Shown: one piece after another, positions 9,459-18,655 of the stretch
Layout of the letters: the number at the start of each line of letters is the position of its first letter
How positions within the stretch are numbered: the first letter of the stretch is position 1
Source of the DNA: Gammaproteobacteria bacterium
GTDB taxonomy: Bacteria; Pseudomonadota; Gammaproteobacteria; Steroidobacterales; Steroidobacteraceae
Direction of reading: 5' to 3'
DNA length: 64,000 nucleotides
Assembly (NCBI GenBank): GCA_028293765.1
Contig: JAQGOG010000097.1
Coordinates: 1-64,000, forward strand
Notes under the pieces: generated by a model
The model's input: only the letters and a program-made list of their open reading frames with translations
Database searches by the model: none
Told to the model about the DNA's origin: nothing
Program-made: the position numbers and the translations under genes

Positions 9459-9527
9459 AGCTCAGCGCTCAAACGGGCTCCTGAACGGTAGCCACGCCAT
9501 GCCCGTCACGCGCACAATCTGCGGGCC

Positions 9528-12500
9528 ATGCTGATGCCCTGGTTGCTCGCCCTGCTCGGCTTTGCCTACGCCGGGCTTCTATTCCTCGTGGCTCACGCAG
9601 GCGACCGGCTCGCGGCCCAGGGGCGATATCCTATTTCACGGCCGGTCGTCTATAGCCTGTCGCTCGCCGTGTATTGCACCTCCTGGGCGTTCTACGGCAC
9701 GGTCGGCCAGTCGGCCGAGGTTGGCTGGTGGCTGCCGCCCACCTATGTCGGCACGATCCTGCTGTTCCTGCTCGGCAGCCCCTTCCTCGACAAGATCATC
9801 CGGCTCAGCCGGCGGCAGAACATCACCTCGATAGCGGACTTCATCGCCGCCCGCTACGGACGCGATCCACGCGTTGCGGTGTTCGTTACGGTGATCGCGG
9901 TGTTCGGCCTCATCCCCTACATCGCCTTACAGCTGAAAGCCGTGGATGTCGGCTTCAATGCAGTCGCGGGTGTCACTCTTGCGAGCGACTCGCCGCAGGA
10001 TTTCTTTGCCGACACGGCATTGTATGTTGCGGTGGCTCTGGCGGCGTTCGCGATCCTGTTCGGCACCCGGCACGTCGACGCCACCGAGCATCATCCCGGC
10101 ATGATGCTCGCTCTCGCGTTCGAGGCGCTGGTGAAGCTCTTCGCGTTCGTCGCGGTAGGCGCGTTCATCACGTTCGGCCTTTTTGACGGCCCTTTGACGC
10201 TCGCCGCGAGAATTGCCGCCGATCCCGCGGTCAGCGAGCTGCGCGCCGCGCAACGGCCGCTCGGACACTTTCTGGCCCTCACGGTGCTCGGATTCTTCGC
10301 CATCTTCTGCCTGCCCTGGCAGACCCACGTCGCCGTGGTCGAGAACTCCGGGCCTGCGGACCTGCGCCACGCACGCTGGCTGTTTCCCGCTTATCTGATC
10401 GCCATCGGAATTTTCGTTCTCCCCATCGCCAATGCCGGGCTGCTCACGTTCGGCGCCGCAGCGCCCAACACCGATTTGTTCACGCTCAGCCTGCCGCTCG
10501 CCGCGCATCAGCCGGGCCTGGTACTGCTGACGTTCATCGGCGGATTGTCGGCCGCTACGGGCATGGTAATCGTCGCCTCCGTGGCGTTGTCGACGATGAT
10601 CTGCAATGAAATCGTGATGCCCGCGCTGCTGCACGTGTTCCCAGGCCTGCGCCATCAACAGGATCTGACGTCCATGCTGCTCCGGGTCCGGCGCACGGCG
10701 ATTCTGCTTCTGCTCGCGGCGGCATACGCGTACTACAGATTGATCGCCCGCTCGGGCGCGCTGGCCGCCATAGGCGAGATCGCCATGTCGGCAGCGGCTC
10801 TGTTCGGTCCGCCCGTATTGGCCGGTGCTTACTGGAAACGCGCCAGCCGTAACGGCGCGTTGATCGGGCTGGCCGCGGGATTTGCGGTGTGGATCTACAC
10901 CCTGCTGTTGCCTCAGCTGGCTGCGGCAGATTTCCTGCCGCGCTCGCTCATCGCAACGGGTCCGGGCGGCATCGAGTGGTTGAAGCCCACCGAGCTATTC
11001 GGTTTCTCCGGCTTCGATCCGCTGGCAAATGGACTGTTCTGGAGCCTTTTCGCCACCACCGCAGGACTCGTGCTCGGCTCCCTCGCGTCGCAACGCTCGC
11101 TGGTTGAGCGAATCCAGGCAGCGGTATTCGTCGACGCATCGGACCGCACCGGCGCGGAGCAGTACCGGGAGCACACCGGAGCGCTCACACTGAAAGAGCT
11201 CCATGCGCTCGCGGAGCCTTTCGTCGGCCGTGATCGCGCCGATACGCACTTCGCGCAATTCAGCGGAACCGTCGCGAGCACCGGACCCGCGAGCTCGGAG
11301 CACCTCGAATCGGTACAACGCCTGCTGGGCTCCACGATCGGAGCGTCCTCGGCGCGGCGCGTAATCGACGCCGCGATATCGGGAAAAGCGCTGGGGTTCG
11401 AGGACGTCGTGTCGATCGTCGACGGTGCATCCCAGGCAATCCGCTTCAGCCGCGAGCTCCTGCATGCCACGCTCGAAAACGTAAGCCAGGGTATCAGCGT
11501 CGTCGACGCAGACCTGAAGCTCGTTGCCTGGAATCGTCGCTACGTCGAGCTGTTGCGTCTGCCACCCGACTTTGTCGGTATCGGCAAACCCGTCGAGGAC
11601 GTCCTGCGCTACAACGCGACGCGTGGGGAGATGGGGCCCGGCGATGCCGGCGAGCTCGTCTCGCGACGCATCGCACATCTGAAGCGGCGCACGGCGTATG
11701 TCTATCAGCGAGTACGCCTGGATGGCACGGTCTTGGAAATCCGTGGCAATCCCATGCCGGCCGGCGGCTTCGTCACCACCTACGCCGACGTCACGGAATA
11801 CAAGCATACGGAACAAGCGCTCAAGGAGAGCAACGAGACCCTCGAGCGGCGCGTGCAAGAGCGCACCGGCGCCCTGTCAGCGATGAACGTGGAGCTGTCG
11901 GCCGCGAAGGCACAGGCGGAGAACGCTAACCAGAGCAAAACCCGCTTCCTGGCTGCGGCCAGTCATGACGTGCTGCAGCCCTTGAACGCCGCTGGCCTGT
12001 TCGCCGCGGCACTTACCCCGAAAGTGAGCGGCTTCGAGCAAAAGGCATTGGTGAACGACATAGAGCAGTGTCTGCGCACGGCGGAAGGGATGCTGACGGA
12101 CCTGCTCGACATTTCCAAGCTCGACGCCGGCGCCGTACGCACCGCGCCCGCCGACTTCGCCCTCCAGGAACTGTTGAGCGCACTGGACGCGGAGTTCCAG
12201 CTGCAGGCGCGCGAGCGCGGGCTGCGGTTGCAGGTTAAGCGCACGACAGCGCTCGCCCGCAGCGATGCCAAGCTGCTGCGGCGGATCTTGCAGAACTTCG
12301 TGGCCAATGCAGTCCGGTACACCGTGCGCGGCCGCGTCGTCATCGGCTGCCGCCGCAGCGGCGCTGCGTTGCGGATCGAAGTCTGGGACACCGGAATGGG
12401 TATTCCAGTAGAACAGCGCGGCCGAATATTCGAGGAGTTCTATCGGGCTCAACCGGCGGACGCCGCCGGGGCCCCAGCGGGCAAAGGATTCGGGCTCGGT

Positions 12501-13058
12501 CTTGCCATCGCCGACCGAATCGCACGGCGCCTCGACCACCGAATCACCGTCCGTTCGTGGCCCGGACGCGGCTCTGTGTTCGCAGTGGAAGTGCCGCGCA
12601 GTCCCGCGACGGCCGTGCTCGTGCACAGACCGTACAAGGCACTCGCGGTCGGCTCGCTTCGAGGCGTCCGCGCGCTAATCGTAGATAACGATGCGTCCGT
12701 CTTGCGGGGGATGGCCGCACTTCTGACCTCGTGGCAATGTGAAGTACGCGTAGCAAGCGGACGGAACGATCTGCCGAACGTTGGGGAATGGACGCCGGAT
12801 GTGTTGATCGTCGACTACCATCTCGATCGGGGCGAGACCGGGGTGGCGTTGGCTGAAGAGCTGCGGACGCTTACACGCGCTCACCTACCATTGGTTGTGG
12901 TTACCGCGGATGCGGCTGAGGCTGTGTGCGAAGAAGTCGAGGCTGCTGACGGCGTGTATCTGCGCAAACCTGTGAAACCGCTCGCGCTACGCAGCGTTCT
13001 GCGCAGGGTGGTTCTCCACGATGCTCAACGATCGAACGAAAGCGGGTCGGCCTCGTGA
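9528..13058 (+). CDS. Sodium/solute symporter-like hybrid sensor histidine kinase with PAS and receiver domains (CrbS/MxtR type)
   Basis: The protein is 1176 residues. Residues 1 to about 510 form a 13-helix SSS/SLC5 transporter-like module (YSLSLAVYCTSWAFYGTVG, RYGRDPRVA). A PAS domain lies at about 645-770 (NVSQGISVVDADLKLVAWNRRY), then a coiled coil, HisKA with the phospho-accepting His at 813 (ASHDVLQPLNA), HATPase with NFVANAVRYT and GKGFGLGLAI, and a C-terminal receiver with Asp 1096 (LIVDYHLDRGETG). This order is that of CrbS (Vibrio) and MxtR (Pseudomonas), which control the acetate switch and acs. The gene ends 34 bases inside the convergent response-regulator gene, the expected CrbR/ErdR partner. 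The ligand is unknown. Confidence 0.9.
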   Translation: MLMPWLLALLGFAYAGLLFLVAHAGDRLAAQGRYPISRPVVYSLSLAVYCTSWAFYGTVGQSAEVGWWLPPTYVGTILLFLLGSPFLDKIIRLSRRQNITSIADFIAARYGRDPRVAVFVTVIAVFGLIPYIALQLKAVDVGFNAVAGVTLASDSPQDFFADTALYVAVALAAFAILFGTRHVDATEHHPGMMLALAFEALVKLFAFVAVGAFITFGLFDGPLTLAARIAADPAVSELRAAQRPLGHFLALTVLGFFAIFCLPWQTHVAVVENSGPADLRHARWLFPAYLIAIGIFVLPIANAGLLTFGAAAPNTDLFTLSLPLAAHQPGLVLLTFIGGLSAATGMVIVASVALSTMICNEIVMPALLHVFPGLRHQQDLTSMLLRVRRTAILLLLAAAYAYYRLIARSGALAAIGEIAMSAAALFGPPVLAGAYWKRASRNGALIGLAAGFAVWIYTLLLPQLAAADFLPRSLIATGPGGIEWLKPTELFGFSGFDPLANGLFWSLFATTAGLVLGSLASQRSLVERIQAAVFVDASDRTGAEQYREHTGALTLKELHALAEPFVGRDRADTHFAQFSGTVASTGPASSEHLESVQRLLGSTIGASSARRVIDAAISGKALGFEDVVSIVDGASQAIRFSRELLHATLENVSQGISVVDADLKLVAWNRRYVELLRLPPDFVGIGKPVEDVLRYNATRGEMGPGDAGELVSRRIAHLKRRTAYVYQRVRLDGTVLEIRGNPMPAGGFVTTYADVTEYKHTEQALKESNETLERRVQERTGALSAMNVELSAAKAQAENANQSKTRFLAAASHDVLQPLNAAGLFAAALTPKVSGFEQKALVNDIEQCLRTAEGMLTDLLDISKLDAGAVRTAPADFALQELLSALDAEFQLQARERGLRLQVKRTTALARSDAKLLRRILQNFVANAVRYTVRGRVVIGCRRSGAALRIEVWDTGMGIPVEQRGRIFEEFYRAQPADAAGAPAGKGFGLGLAIADRIARRLDHRITVRSWPGRGSVFAVEVPRSPATAVLVHRPYKALAVGSLRGVRALIVDNDASVLRGMAALLTSWQCEVRVASGRNDLPNVGEWTPDVLIVDYHLDRGETGVALAEELRTLTRAHLPLVVVTADAAEAVCEEVEAADGVYLRKPVKPLALRSVLRRVVLHDAQRSNESGSAS

Positions 13059-13699
13059 ATCTCGAGTTCCTTGAACAACAGCACCGCCTGGGTCCGGTTG
13101 CGGGCGCCGAGCTTCGCGAGTGCCGCCGACACGTGCGCTTTGGCCGTCTGCTCGATGATGCCGAGCTCAGCCGCGATCTGCTTGTTGAGCTTGCCCTGCG
13201 CGAGCAACTCGAGCACGCGGAACTGCTGGGACGTGAGGCTCGCAACCCTCGCCGCAAGCGGCGATCGCTCGGCATCCGACGGGTCCTCGACCAGGGCCTC
13301 GGGCGGAAACGACTGACCGCAGTCGATCACCGCACGGATGGCCGCCACTAGATCCGGAAGCGATGCCGACTTAGGCACGTAACCCGCGGCGCCGAAGGCC
13401 ATTGCGCGGCGCATGACCGCCACGCGCTCGCTTGCGGAAACGACGACCACGGCCATCGCTGGAAACTGACTGCGCAGCCAGACCAGCGTGCCAAATCCCC
13501 GGCTCCCGGGCATCATCAGGTCGAGCAGTACCAGGTCCGTATCGGGATGCGCCTCCGCGGCGCTGCGCAGCGTGGCATCGTCGGAAGCTTCGATACACGA
13601 CCACTCAGGTAGGGTTTCGCGTACTGCCTGGCGCAGGGCGGCGCGAAACATCGGGTGATCATCCGCAAGGAGAACTGTTGGGCGCGCGGGAATCTCCAT
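13025..13699 (-). CDS. NarL/FixJ-family response regulator (CrbR/ErdR type)
   Basis: The 224-residue protein has a receiver domain (VLLADDHPMFR, phospho-acceptor Asp 60 in LVLLDLMMPGSRGF, switch and PKSASLPDL lysine) and a LuxR-type HTH from about residue 155 (LTSQQFRVLELLAQGKLNKQIAAEL and KAHVSAALAKLGARNRTQAV, read as separate pieces). It converges with and overlaps the hybrid kinase by 34 bases, so the pair is probably a cognate two-component system. By family analogy it would activate acetate/acetyl-CoA scavenging genes. Nearby targets could be the 3HB genes, but no binding site was recognised. Confidence 0.92.
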   Translation of the reverse strand: MEIPARPTVLLADDHPMFRAALRQAVRETLPEWSCIEASDDATLRSAAEAHPDTDLVLLDLMMPGSRGFGTLVWLRSQFPAMAVVVVSASERVAVMRRAMAFGAAGYVPKSASLPDLVAAIRAVIDCGQSFPPEALVEDPSDAERSPLAARVASLTSQQFRVLELLAQGKLNKQIAAELGIIEQTAKAHVSAALAKLGARNRTQAVLLFKELEIHEADPLSFDR

Positions 13700-13861
13700 G
13701 AAGTGAAGTATGCATCATGAGCTTTGCCCCCGGGCGCGTTTGGAGGGCCACGATGCCGAAGGCCACACGTGAGGCGGAACATCGGCGGTAGAGACCCGTG
13801 CATCCCCGGGCAGCCGCCGTACACTGTCGGTCGACGCTCGTGGCGACTCGAGGGGGCGTAC

Positions 13862-14002
13862 ATGGTCAGTCGTCGGGAACTGCTTCAAACGGGTGCCGCA
13901 ATGACGGCGCTGCCTCTCGTCCCAGCCGCCGCGGCAACGGGGACAGCCGGCGCCTCCGACAGCCGCCGCCCTGGTCCAGGTGGTGCTGCTGGCCTTAAGT
14001 AG
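13862..14002 (+). pseudogene. Relic of a Tat-exported small subunit (gluconate 2-dehydrogenase subunit 3-like N-terminus)
   Basis: From an ATG with a good AGGGGG ribosome site, the frame reads a twin-arginine-type signal (MVSRRELLQTGAAMTALPL, then VPAAAATG). It stops after 46 codons, with the last 20 out of any family pattern. Such signals head the small subunit of membrane dehydrogenases made of a small Tat subunit, a GMC flavoprotein and a cytochrome c. Here the rest of the small subunit and the entire GMC gene are missing and a damaged cytochrome c follows at once. I read this as a deletion scar. The assignment to that subunit family is an inference from the signal and the neighbour. Confidence 0.55.
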
Positions 14003-14311
14003 CGCACGCGCACTCGCCACCAACGAGCCACCTGCGGTTCAGCAGGGACACGCAGTGTTTCAGAAATGGTGCGCGCCATGTCACGGCCCGGGAGCGGATA
14101 AGCCGGGGACGATGGCTTTAGGTGCGCTCCAGGTGCGCTCTACAAGGGTGCGAAGCCCGCCTTACTCGAGGACCGTACCGATCTTGCTCCCGATGTGGTC
14201 AAACACTCTGTGCGGCATGGGGTCTCGGTGATGCCGTTCTTGCGCAAGACCGAACTCAGCGACGCGGATCTCGACGCGCTGGCGGCATATCTGACACGTA
14301 ACCAACGCTGA
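13959..14311 (+). pseudogene. Frameshifted c-type cytochrome
   Basis: One frame carries a signal segment (ALVQVVLLALSSARALA), then VQQGHAVFQKWCAPCHGPG with the CXXCH haem motif and KPGTMAL. The rest of the domain continues in another frame: LYKGAKPALLEDRTDLAPD, then HGVSVMPF with the axial Met, then SDADLDALAAYL, ending at 14311. The break is an 11-bp imperfect tandem duplication at 14121-14142. Removing one copy restores a continuous cytochrome of normal sequence. Its relatives are electron acceptors of GMC-type membrane dehydrogenases. No intact start upstream was found, so it is probably inactive unless the duplication is a sequencing artefact. Confidence 0.85.
14121..14142 (+). repeat. 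11-bp tandem duplication causing the cytochrome frameshift
   Basis: GGTGCGCTCCA (14121-14131) is followed directly by GGTGCGCTCTA (14132-14142). Deleting one 11-bp unit joins the CAPCH-containing frame to the MPF-containing frame and reads ALGALYKGAKPALLEDRTD, as expected for the family. Confidence 0.85.
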
Positions 14312-14598
14312 CGCACCACTCTGCGTGCAAAGGCCCCAAGCTACCGCCCCTCCCTGCTGGTTTGGCGCAGGGCAAAAAAAGCGCACTTTCAGCCGCTACC
14401 CATTGCAGCGACAGACGCGCGTACCGGGCGCGTCCTTTGCTACTCTGCCGGTGCGTTTTCGCAACGTCCGGGTCGGCCTGCTGATAAGAAGAGCTCAAAA
14501 CGCGCTGGCGAATACTATATCCACCGGCGCGGTGGCGGAGACTGCATAGTTCGAGTGTGAACCGCGTTGAAGTTGTGATGGTCATTTTAGGGGAAACC

Positions 14599-17211
14599 AT
14601 GACGACGATTGTTGATGCGACCGGAATGGTCGGCCGACGGGGAGTCCCGACGCGACGCCTGGCTCGTTGCGCGTGGATCGCACTACTTGGGAGCGGGGCT
14701 GCTGCGCAGGCGCAACAGACTCAGGAGACCGGCGGCCTGCAGGAGGTCGTGGTCACCGCCGAGCGACGCGCGGAAAACATCCAGAGCGTGCCCATTGCGG
14801 TGACGGCGTTCACCGCGGAAACGCTCCAGTCCCGCAATCTCTTTGACGTTCACTCCCTGGGCAACCTCACTCCGGGGGTAAACCTGGATGCCGGAGCTCC
14901 GTTCTCCGGTGATCGCTCAGTACTATCGGCCTCCATTCGCGGTATCGGCCAGGACGACTTCGCGTTCAACCTGAACCCTGGCGTCGGCGTCTACCTGGAT
15001 GGCGTCTATCTCGCGCGCACCATCGGTGCGAACCAGAATCTATTGGACGTCGAGCGGATCGAGATCCTCAAGGGTCCGCAAGGCACGCTGTTCGGTGCCA
15101 ACACCATCGGCGGCGCGATCAGCATCGTCACCCACACTCCGGGCACGGAGGCGAAGTTTACAGGCCAGGCCACCGGGGGCAGTCTGCATCGCCGCGACTT
15201 CGGCTTCACGGCGGACCTGCCAATCATCCCGGACAAGCTGCTGTCCTCGATTACCGTCTCCTCGCAGGTTCGCGATGGCTTTGTAAAAGTAATCCCTTAT
15301 CCGACGGACTCGGTATTCGGCCAGACGCCGTTCGTCGTCGATCCGCAGACGGTCTACCCGAAATCGGCGTACCAGACCTCCGACAATTACGGCGGCTACA
15401 ACGTACAGACCGTCCGCGGAAAAGTGCTGTGGAACGCATCGGACAAGCTGAACGTGACCTTTACGGCCGACTGGTCGCATGAAGATCAGACCGCCCTGCC
15501 TTACACGGTGGTCAACACCTACACGGGCAATCTCAACACGTCCACGTTCTCGACCCTGTACAACCTCTGCATCAGCAACAATGCCGCGACCCTGCCCGCA
15601 GCGATCGCCAACGCCGGCGGGCCGCCCGTCTTCATTCCCGTGAATGCCCTGTTTGCCGCGAATTGCAGCAGAGCTCGTGCTCGCGTTCCGGGACTGTCGA
15701 TCGGAGGCGCCCCGCTGCTTGGCGCCGGGTACGTCGGCGGCCCGCCCGGACCGTTCAATGCCGCCAATGTCGCGGCCGGCCTGCCGTACCTGGGCTCGAG
15801 TCAGCCGCGCATCTACGACAGCTTCGCTGCGTCCAACACCGGCAATATCGACACCAGTTACGCGACCGGTCCGAATTTTGCCCGCTCCGATGGCTTCGGC
15901 GGCTCGATCACGGGTGTCTATGATCTCAGCGACAAGCTGCAGCTGAAGTCGATCACGGGGTATCGCCAGATCGACTGGAAAATCGGTACCGACCTCGATG
16001 GCACGCCGGAGACGCTTCAGGAAGTCAGCGATCATCAGCACCAGTGGCAGGTGTCGGAAGAGCTGCAACTCCTCGGGAAGGAGTTTGACAACAAGCTCAA
16101 CTACGTTACCGGACTCTACTTCTTCAAAGAGGCCGGCTTCGTGCACGACTACGTCCCGTTCGAAGGCTTGTTGTACGTGTACGATTTCGCCAACGATGTG
16201 GAAAACAGGAACTACGCCGCTTTCGTCCATGCGGATTACCGGCTGAATGATCAATGGGGCTTCACCGCCGGGGGCCGCTACACGGATGTGCACGAGAACT
16301 TCATCGGTGGTCAGGGAGATCTCAACGGATTTCCCGTGGGCGGCGTCCTGCGATACTTTCCGCCGGGCACCAACACCCAATCCTGGCACATCTTCGACCC
16401 CACACTGGGCGTGCAGTTTCACGTTACGAACGACGTGATGGCTTATGCGAGCTTCTCGAAGGGGTTCAAGGCCGGGGGCTGGACCACGCGGCTGTCCCAG
16501 GTTATCGCCAGTGGCACGCAGGCAGAGTTCTCGCCCGAATACTCCAAGACCTTTGAGCTGGGACTCAAGTCCGACTGGTTCGATCACCATCTGAGGGCCA
16601 ATGCAGCGCTCTTCTACACCGATTACAAGGGCATCCAGCTCAACATCCAGCAAGGTCCGTCGCCGGTCTACCAGAACGCCGGCAATGCGAAGATCAACGG
16701 CGGCGAGCTCGAGCTCCAGACGGTGCTCGGCCACGGCCTGTCCATCAACTTCTCCGGCTCGTACATCCACGCGTACTACACGTATGTGAACCCGGACTCG
16801 CGCATTCCGCAGACGGCACTTCCCGACGGCACGGTCGTCCCCGGAGTGCCCCTCGATGCGAAGCTGCCCAAGACCCCGAAATACAAGCTGGCCCTGTTTC
16901 CGGAATACGACTACTCGCTGCCGAACGACGCCGTCCTGCGACTGTTCGCGGACTTCACGTACACGGCCGAAATGTTCAACGACTCTCTCAACACGCCGCT
17001 CCTGCGGCGGCCGCCCTCGCGTATGGTCAACGCGTCGATCCATTACGTGTCGCCGACGAGCAATTACGAGGTCGCGTTCGGCGGGACAAACCTGACCAAC
17101 GATCGGTACATCACGACGGGATCGCCGAACTACGCCGCGGGCGAAGTGGGTGGCAGCTACAACGAGCCGCGTGAGTGGTACCTGCAAGTGACGGCGCGCT
17201 TAGGCAAGTAA
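14599..17211 (+). CDS. TonB-dependent outer-membrane receptor
   Basis: The protein is 870 residues from the ATG at 14599, which has a strong AGGGGA site five bases upstream; an upstream GTG is less likely. It has a signal peptide ending AAQA, a TonB-box region (LQEVVVTAERRAENIQSVP), plug motifs (SIRGIGQDDF, PGVGVYLDGVYLARTIG, VERIEILKGPQGTLFGANT, IGGAISIVT) and a long barrel with SKGFKAGGW. The terminal segment YLQVTARLGK gives a less typical final strand. A large insertion with paired cysteines (LYNLCISNNA ... AANCSRARA) lies in an extracellular loop near 330-370. The ligand is unknown. It converges with the SGNH hydrolase operon. Confidence 0.92.
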   Translation: MTTIVDATGMVGRRGVPTRRLARCAWIALLGSGAAAQAQQTQETGGLQEVVVTAERRAENIQSVPIAVTAFTAETLQSRNLFDVHSLGNLTPGVNLDAGAPFSGDRSVLSASIRGIGQDDFAFNLNPGVGVYLDGVYLARTIGANQNLLDVERIEILKGPQGTLFGANTIGGAISIVTHTPGTEAKFTGQATGGSLHRRDFGFTADLPIIPDKLLSSITVSSQVRDGFVKVIPYPTDSVFGQTPFVVDPQTVYPKSAYQTSDNYGGYNVQTVRGKVLWNASDKLNVTFTADWSHEDQTALPYTVVNTYTGNLNTSTFSTLYNLCISNNAATLPAAIANAGGPPVFIPVNALFAANCSRARARVPGLSIGGAPLLGAGYVGGPPGPFNAANVAAGLPYLGSSQPRIYDSFAASNTGNIDTSYATGPNFARSDGFGGSITGVYDLSDKLQLKSITGYRQIDWKIGTDLDGTPETLQEVSDHQHQWQVSEELQLLGKEFDNKLNYVTGLYFFKEAGFVHDYVPFEGLLYVYDFANDVENRNYAAFVHADYRLNDQWGFTAGGRYTDVHENFIGGQGDLNGFPVGGVLRYFPPGTNTQSWHIFDPTLGVQFHVTNDVMAYASFSKGFKAGGWTTRLSQVIASGTQAEFSPEYSKTFELGLKSDWFDHHLRANAALFYTDYKGIQLNIQQGPSPVYQNAGNAKINGGELELQTVLGHGLSINFSGSYIHAYYTYVNPDSRIPQTALPDGTVVPGVPLDAKLPKTPKYKLALFPEYDYSLPNDAVLRLFADFTYTAEMFNDSLNTPLLRRPPSRMVNASIHYVSPTSNYEVAFGGTNLTNDRYITTGSPNYAAGEVGGSYNEPREWYLQVTARLGK

Positions 17212-17340
17212 GCGCGTCTGGAGAACCCCGGGTATCCCTGCAGGAGGTGGCCGGAGGTCGGCCGACGAATCATGTGCGACGATCAGCCCCTTGCCAGCGC
17301 GCAGTTGGTACACGAAAATGAACCGCGCAGGACTCCTTAC

Positions 17341-18585
17341 CTATTTGAAAAGCGCGAGCTCAATTGACTTCGCGATGGCGGCGTACCCCGCATCGCTTCC
17401 GTGCAGATGGTCGCCCGCGTGTAACGCGTCAGCTATCTGTGTCGGCTGACGCGGATCGCGCAGCACGGCGTCGAAGTCGAGTACGCCATCGAAAGCCCCA
17501 CCGGTGCGGATCCATGAGTTGATTGCTTGACGCTGTGCCTCGCCTTCTTCCGAGTAATACGCGGAGCCAGCGTAGGGTGCAATTGTGGCTCCGAGTACCT
17601 TCAGCCCCTTGGAATGCGCGCGCTCAATCAGTTGCCGATACCCCGCAATCATTTCAACCGCGGTGGCTTTTCTTGCCGGGGCAAGACTCTTGAAGCGCTC
17701 GGCAAGTGGCCCCGAAAAATTACCGAACGAAATTCCGAGATCATTCACACCCTCGAAGATGATCACGTACGCGGCTCCCGGTACCGACAGCACGTCGCGA
17801 TCGAACCGGGCCAGGGCGTTCTGCCCCGCGCCATCGTTCAACACCCGATTGCCGCTGATGCCCATGTTCACCACGCCCCAGGATTTACGCCGATCGCGTG
17901 CCGCGAGCCGCTCGGCGAGGAGATCGGGCCAACGGCGATTCGCATCCGGCGTGGAGCCCACACCGTCGGTGATCGAATCACCGAACGCGATCACGGCCTT
18001 CGCGGGCAGCGAGGTCTCGAGTTCCACGCCCGTGATGAACGAACGTGTCTGGATCGTCTGGTTGGGAGCAAACGGTGCGTCCGTAAAGTCGCCAGCGGCG
18101 GAGACGTAAGCCGTCTGCATTCCGACCGGATGGCAGGTACAAGGGCCCGTGTCCTCAGGAAGATAGAGGCTTACAGACAGCGTCGAAAGCGACTTCACCG
18201 GGAGATCGACCGGGTCGCTGACTAACGGCGAGCCGGCCGGAATCGACGCGGACGGTTTGCCAGCGAAAAGGACCTGGCGTGCCGAATTCTCTTGGATGGC
18301 GCCGGTGGGATCCGCGACAGCCAGGCGCGCGGCTCCGATGAGCAGCGGTCGGCCGCCGTACTCGTTGGTGAAACGGATACGGATGCGATCGCCTCCGGCG
18401 CTGATCCGCACGAGCTGGCGGATCGTCTGATTCGAGAACGTCGCAGTGCCTGGCGTCGGCCCCATCGCCGGCCCCGGTGGTACCGGTGCAGCCCCCCAGG
18501 CGCCAACCCACCCTTTGGCCTGGCTTGCGGGCGCATTCGCCAACAGGGCAGCCAGACTCGCCATGGCGAGCCAATACTTCGTCAT
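17341..18585 (-). CDS. Secreted SGNH/GDSL-family esterase
   Basis: The 414-residue protein starts at the ATG at 18585, preceded by AGGGGGAGAC. It has a signal peptide ending APASQA, a beta-rich N-terminal module (WVGAWGAAPVPPGP, SNQTIRQLVRISAGGDRIRI), and an SGNH hydrolase domain with block I AFGDSITDGVGS, block III EGVNDLG, and block V ALHAGDHLHGSDAGYAA carrying the catalytic Asp/His. Relatives deacylate sugars or other esters outside the cytoplasm. It is the last gene of the leftward operon, 70 bases after the preceding SDR. An extracellular esterase releasing a substrate for the operon's dehydrogenases is a plausible role. Confidence 0.85.
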   Translation of the reverse strand: MTKYWLAMASLAALLANAPASQAKGWVGAWGAAPVPPGPAMGPTPGTATFSNQTIRQLVRISAGGDRIRIRFTNEYGGRPLLIGAARLAVADPTGAIQENSARQVLFAGKPSASIPAGSPLVSDPVDLPVKSLSTLSVSLYLPEDTGPCTCHPVGMQTAYVSAAGDFTDAPFAPNQTIQTRSFITGVELETSLPAKAVIAFGDSITDGVGSTPDANRRWPDLLAERLAARDRRKSWGVVNMGISGNRVLNDGAGQNALARFDRDVLSVPGAAYVIIFEGVNDLGISFGNFSGPLAERFKSLAPARKATAVEMIAGYRQLIERAHSKGLKVLGATIAPYAGSAYYSEEGEAQRQAINSWIRTGGAFDGVLDFDAVLRDPRQPTQIADALHAGDHLHGSDAGYAAIAKSIELALFK

Positions 18586-18655
18586 CCGTCTCCCCCTCTT
18601 CAGTTGGTCGCTCCGGTCAGTGCCTTTCTTGTTGCTTGCGAACAGCGCCACCGCC

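Noticed and set aside
15040-17187. Antisense open frame of about 715 codons inside the TonB receptor gene
   Set aside because: It is Arg/Val-rich, has no domain pattern, and mirrors the codon bias of the sense gene; a typical GC-rich shadow.
17505-17520. Single GGATCC copies inside genes (also near 21392, 22231, 26334, 28128, 57712) as further GntR sites
   Set aside because: They are single, within coding sequence, and lack the TTGAC element between paired boxes; they represent background.
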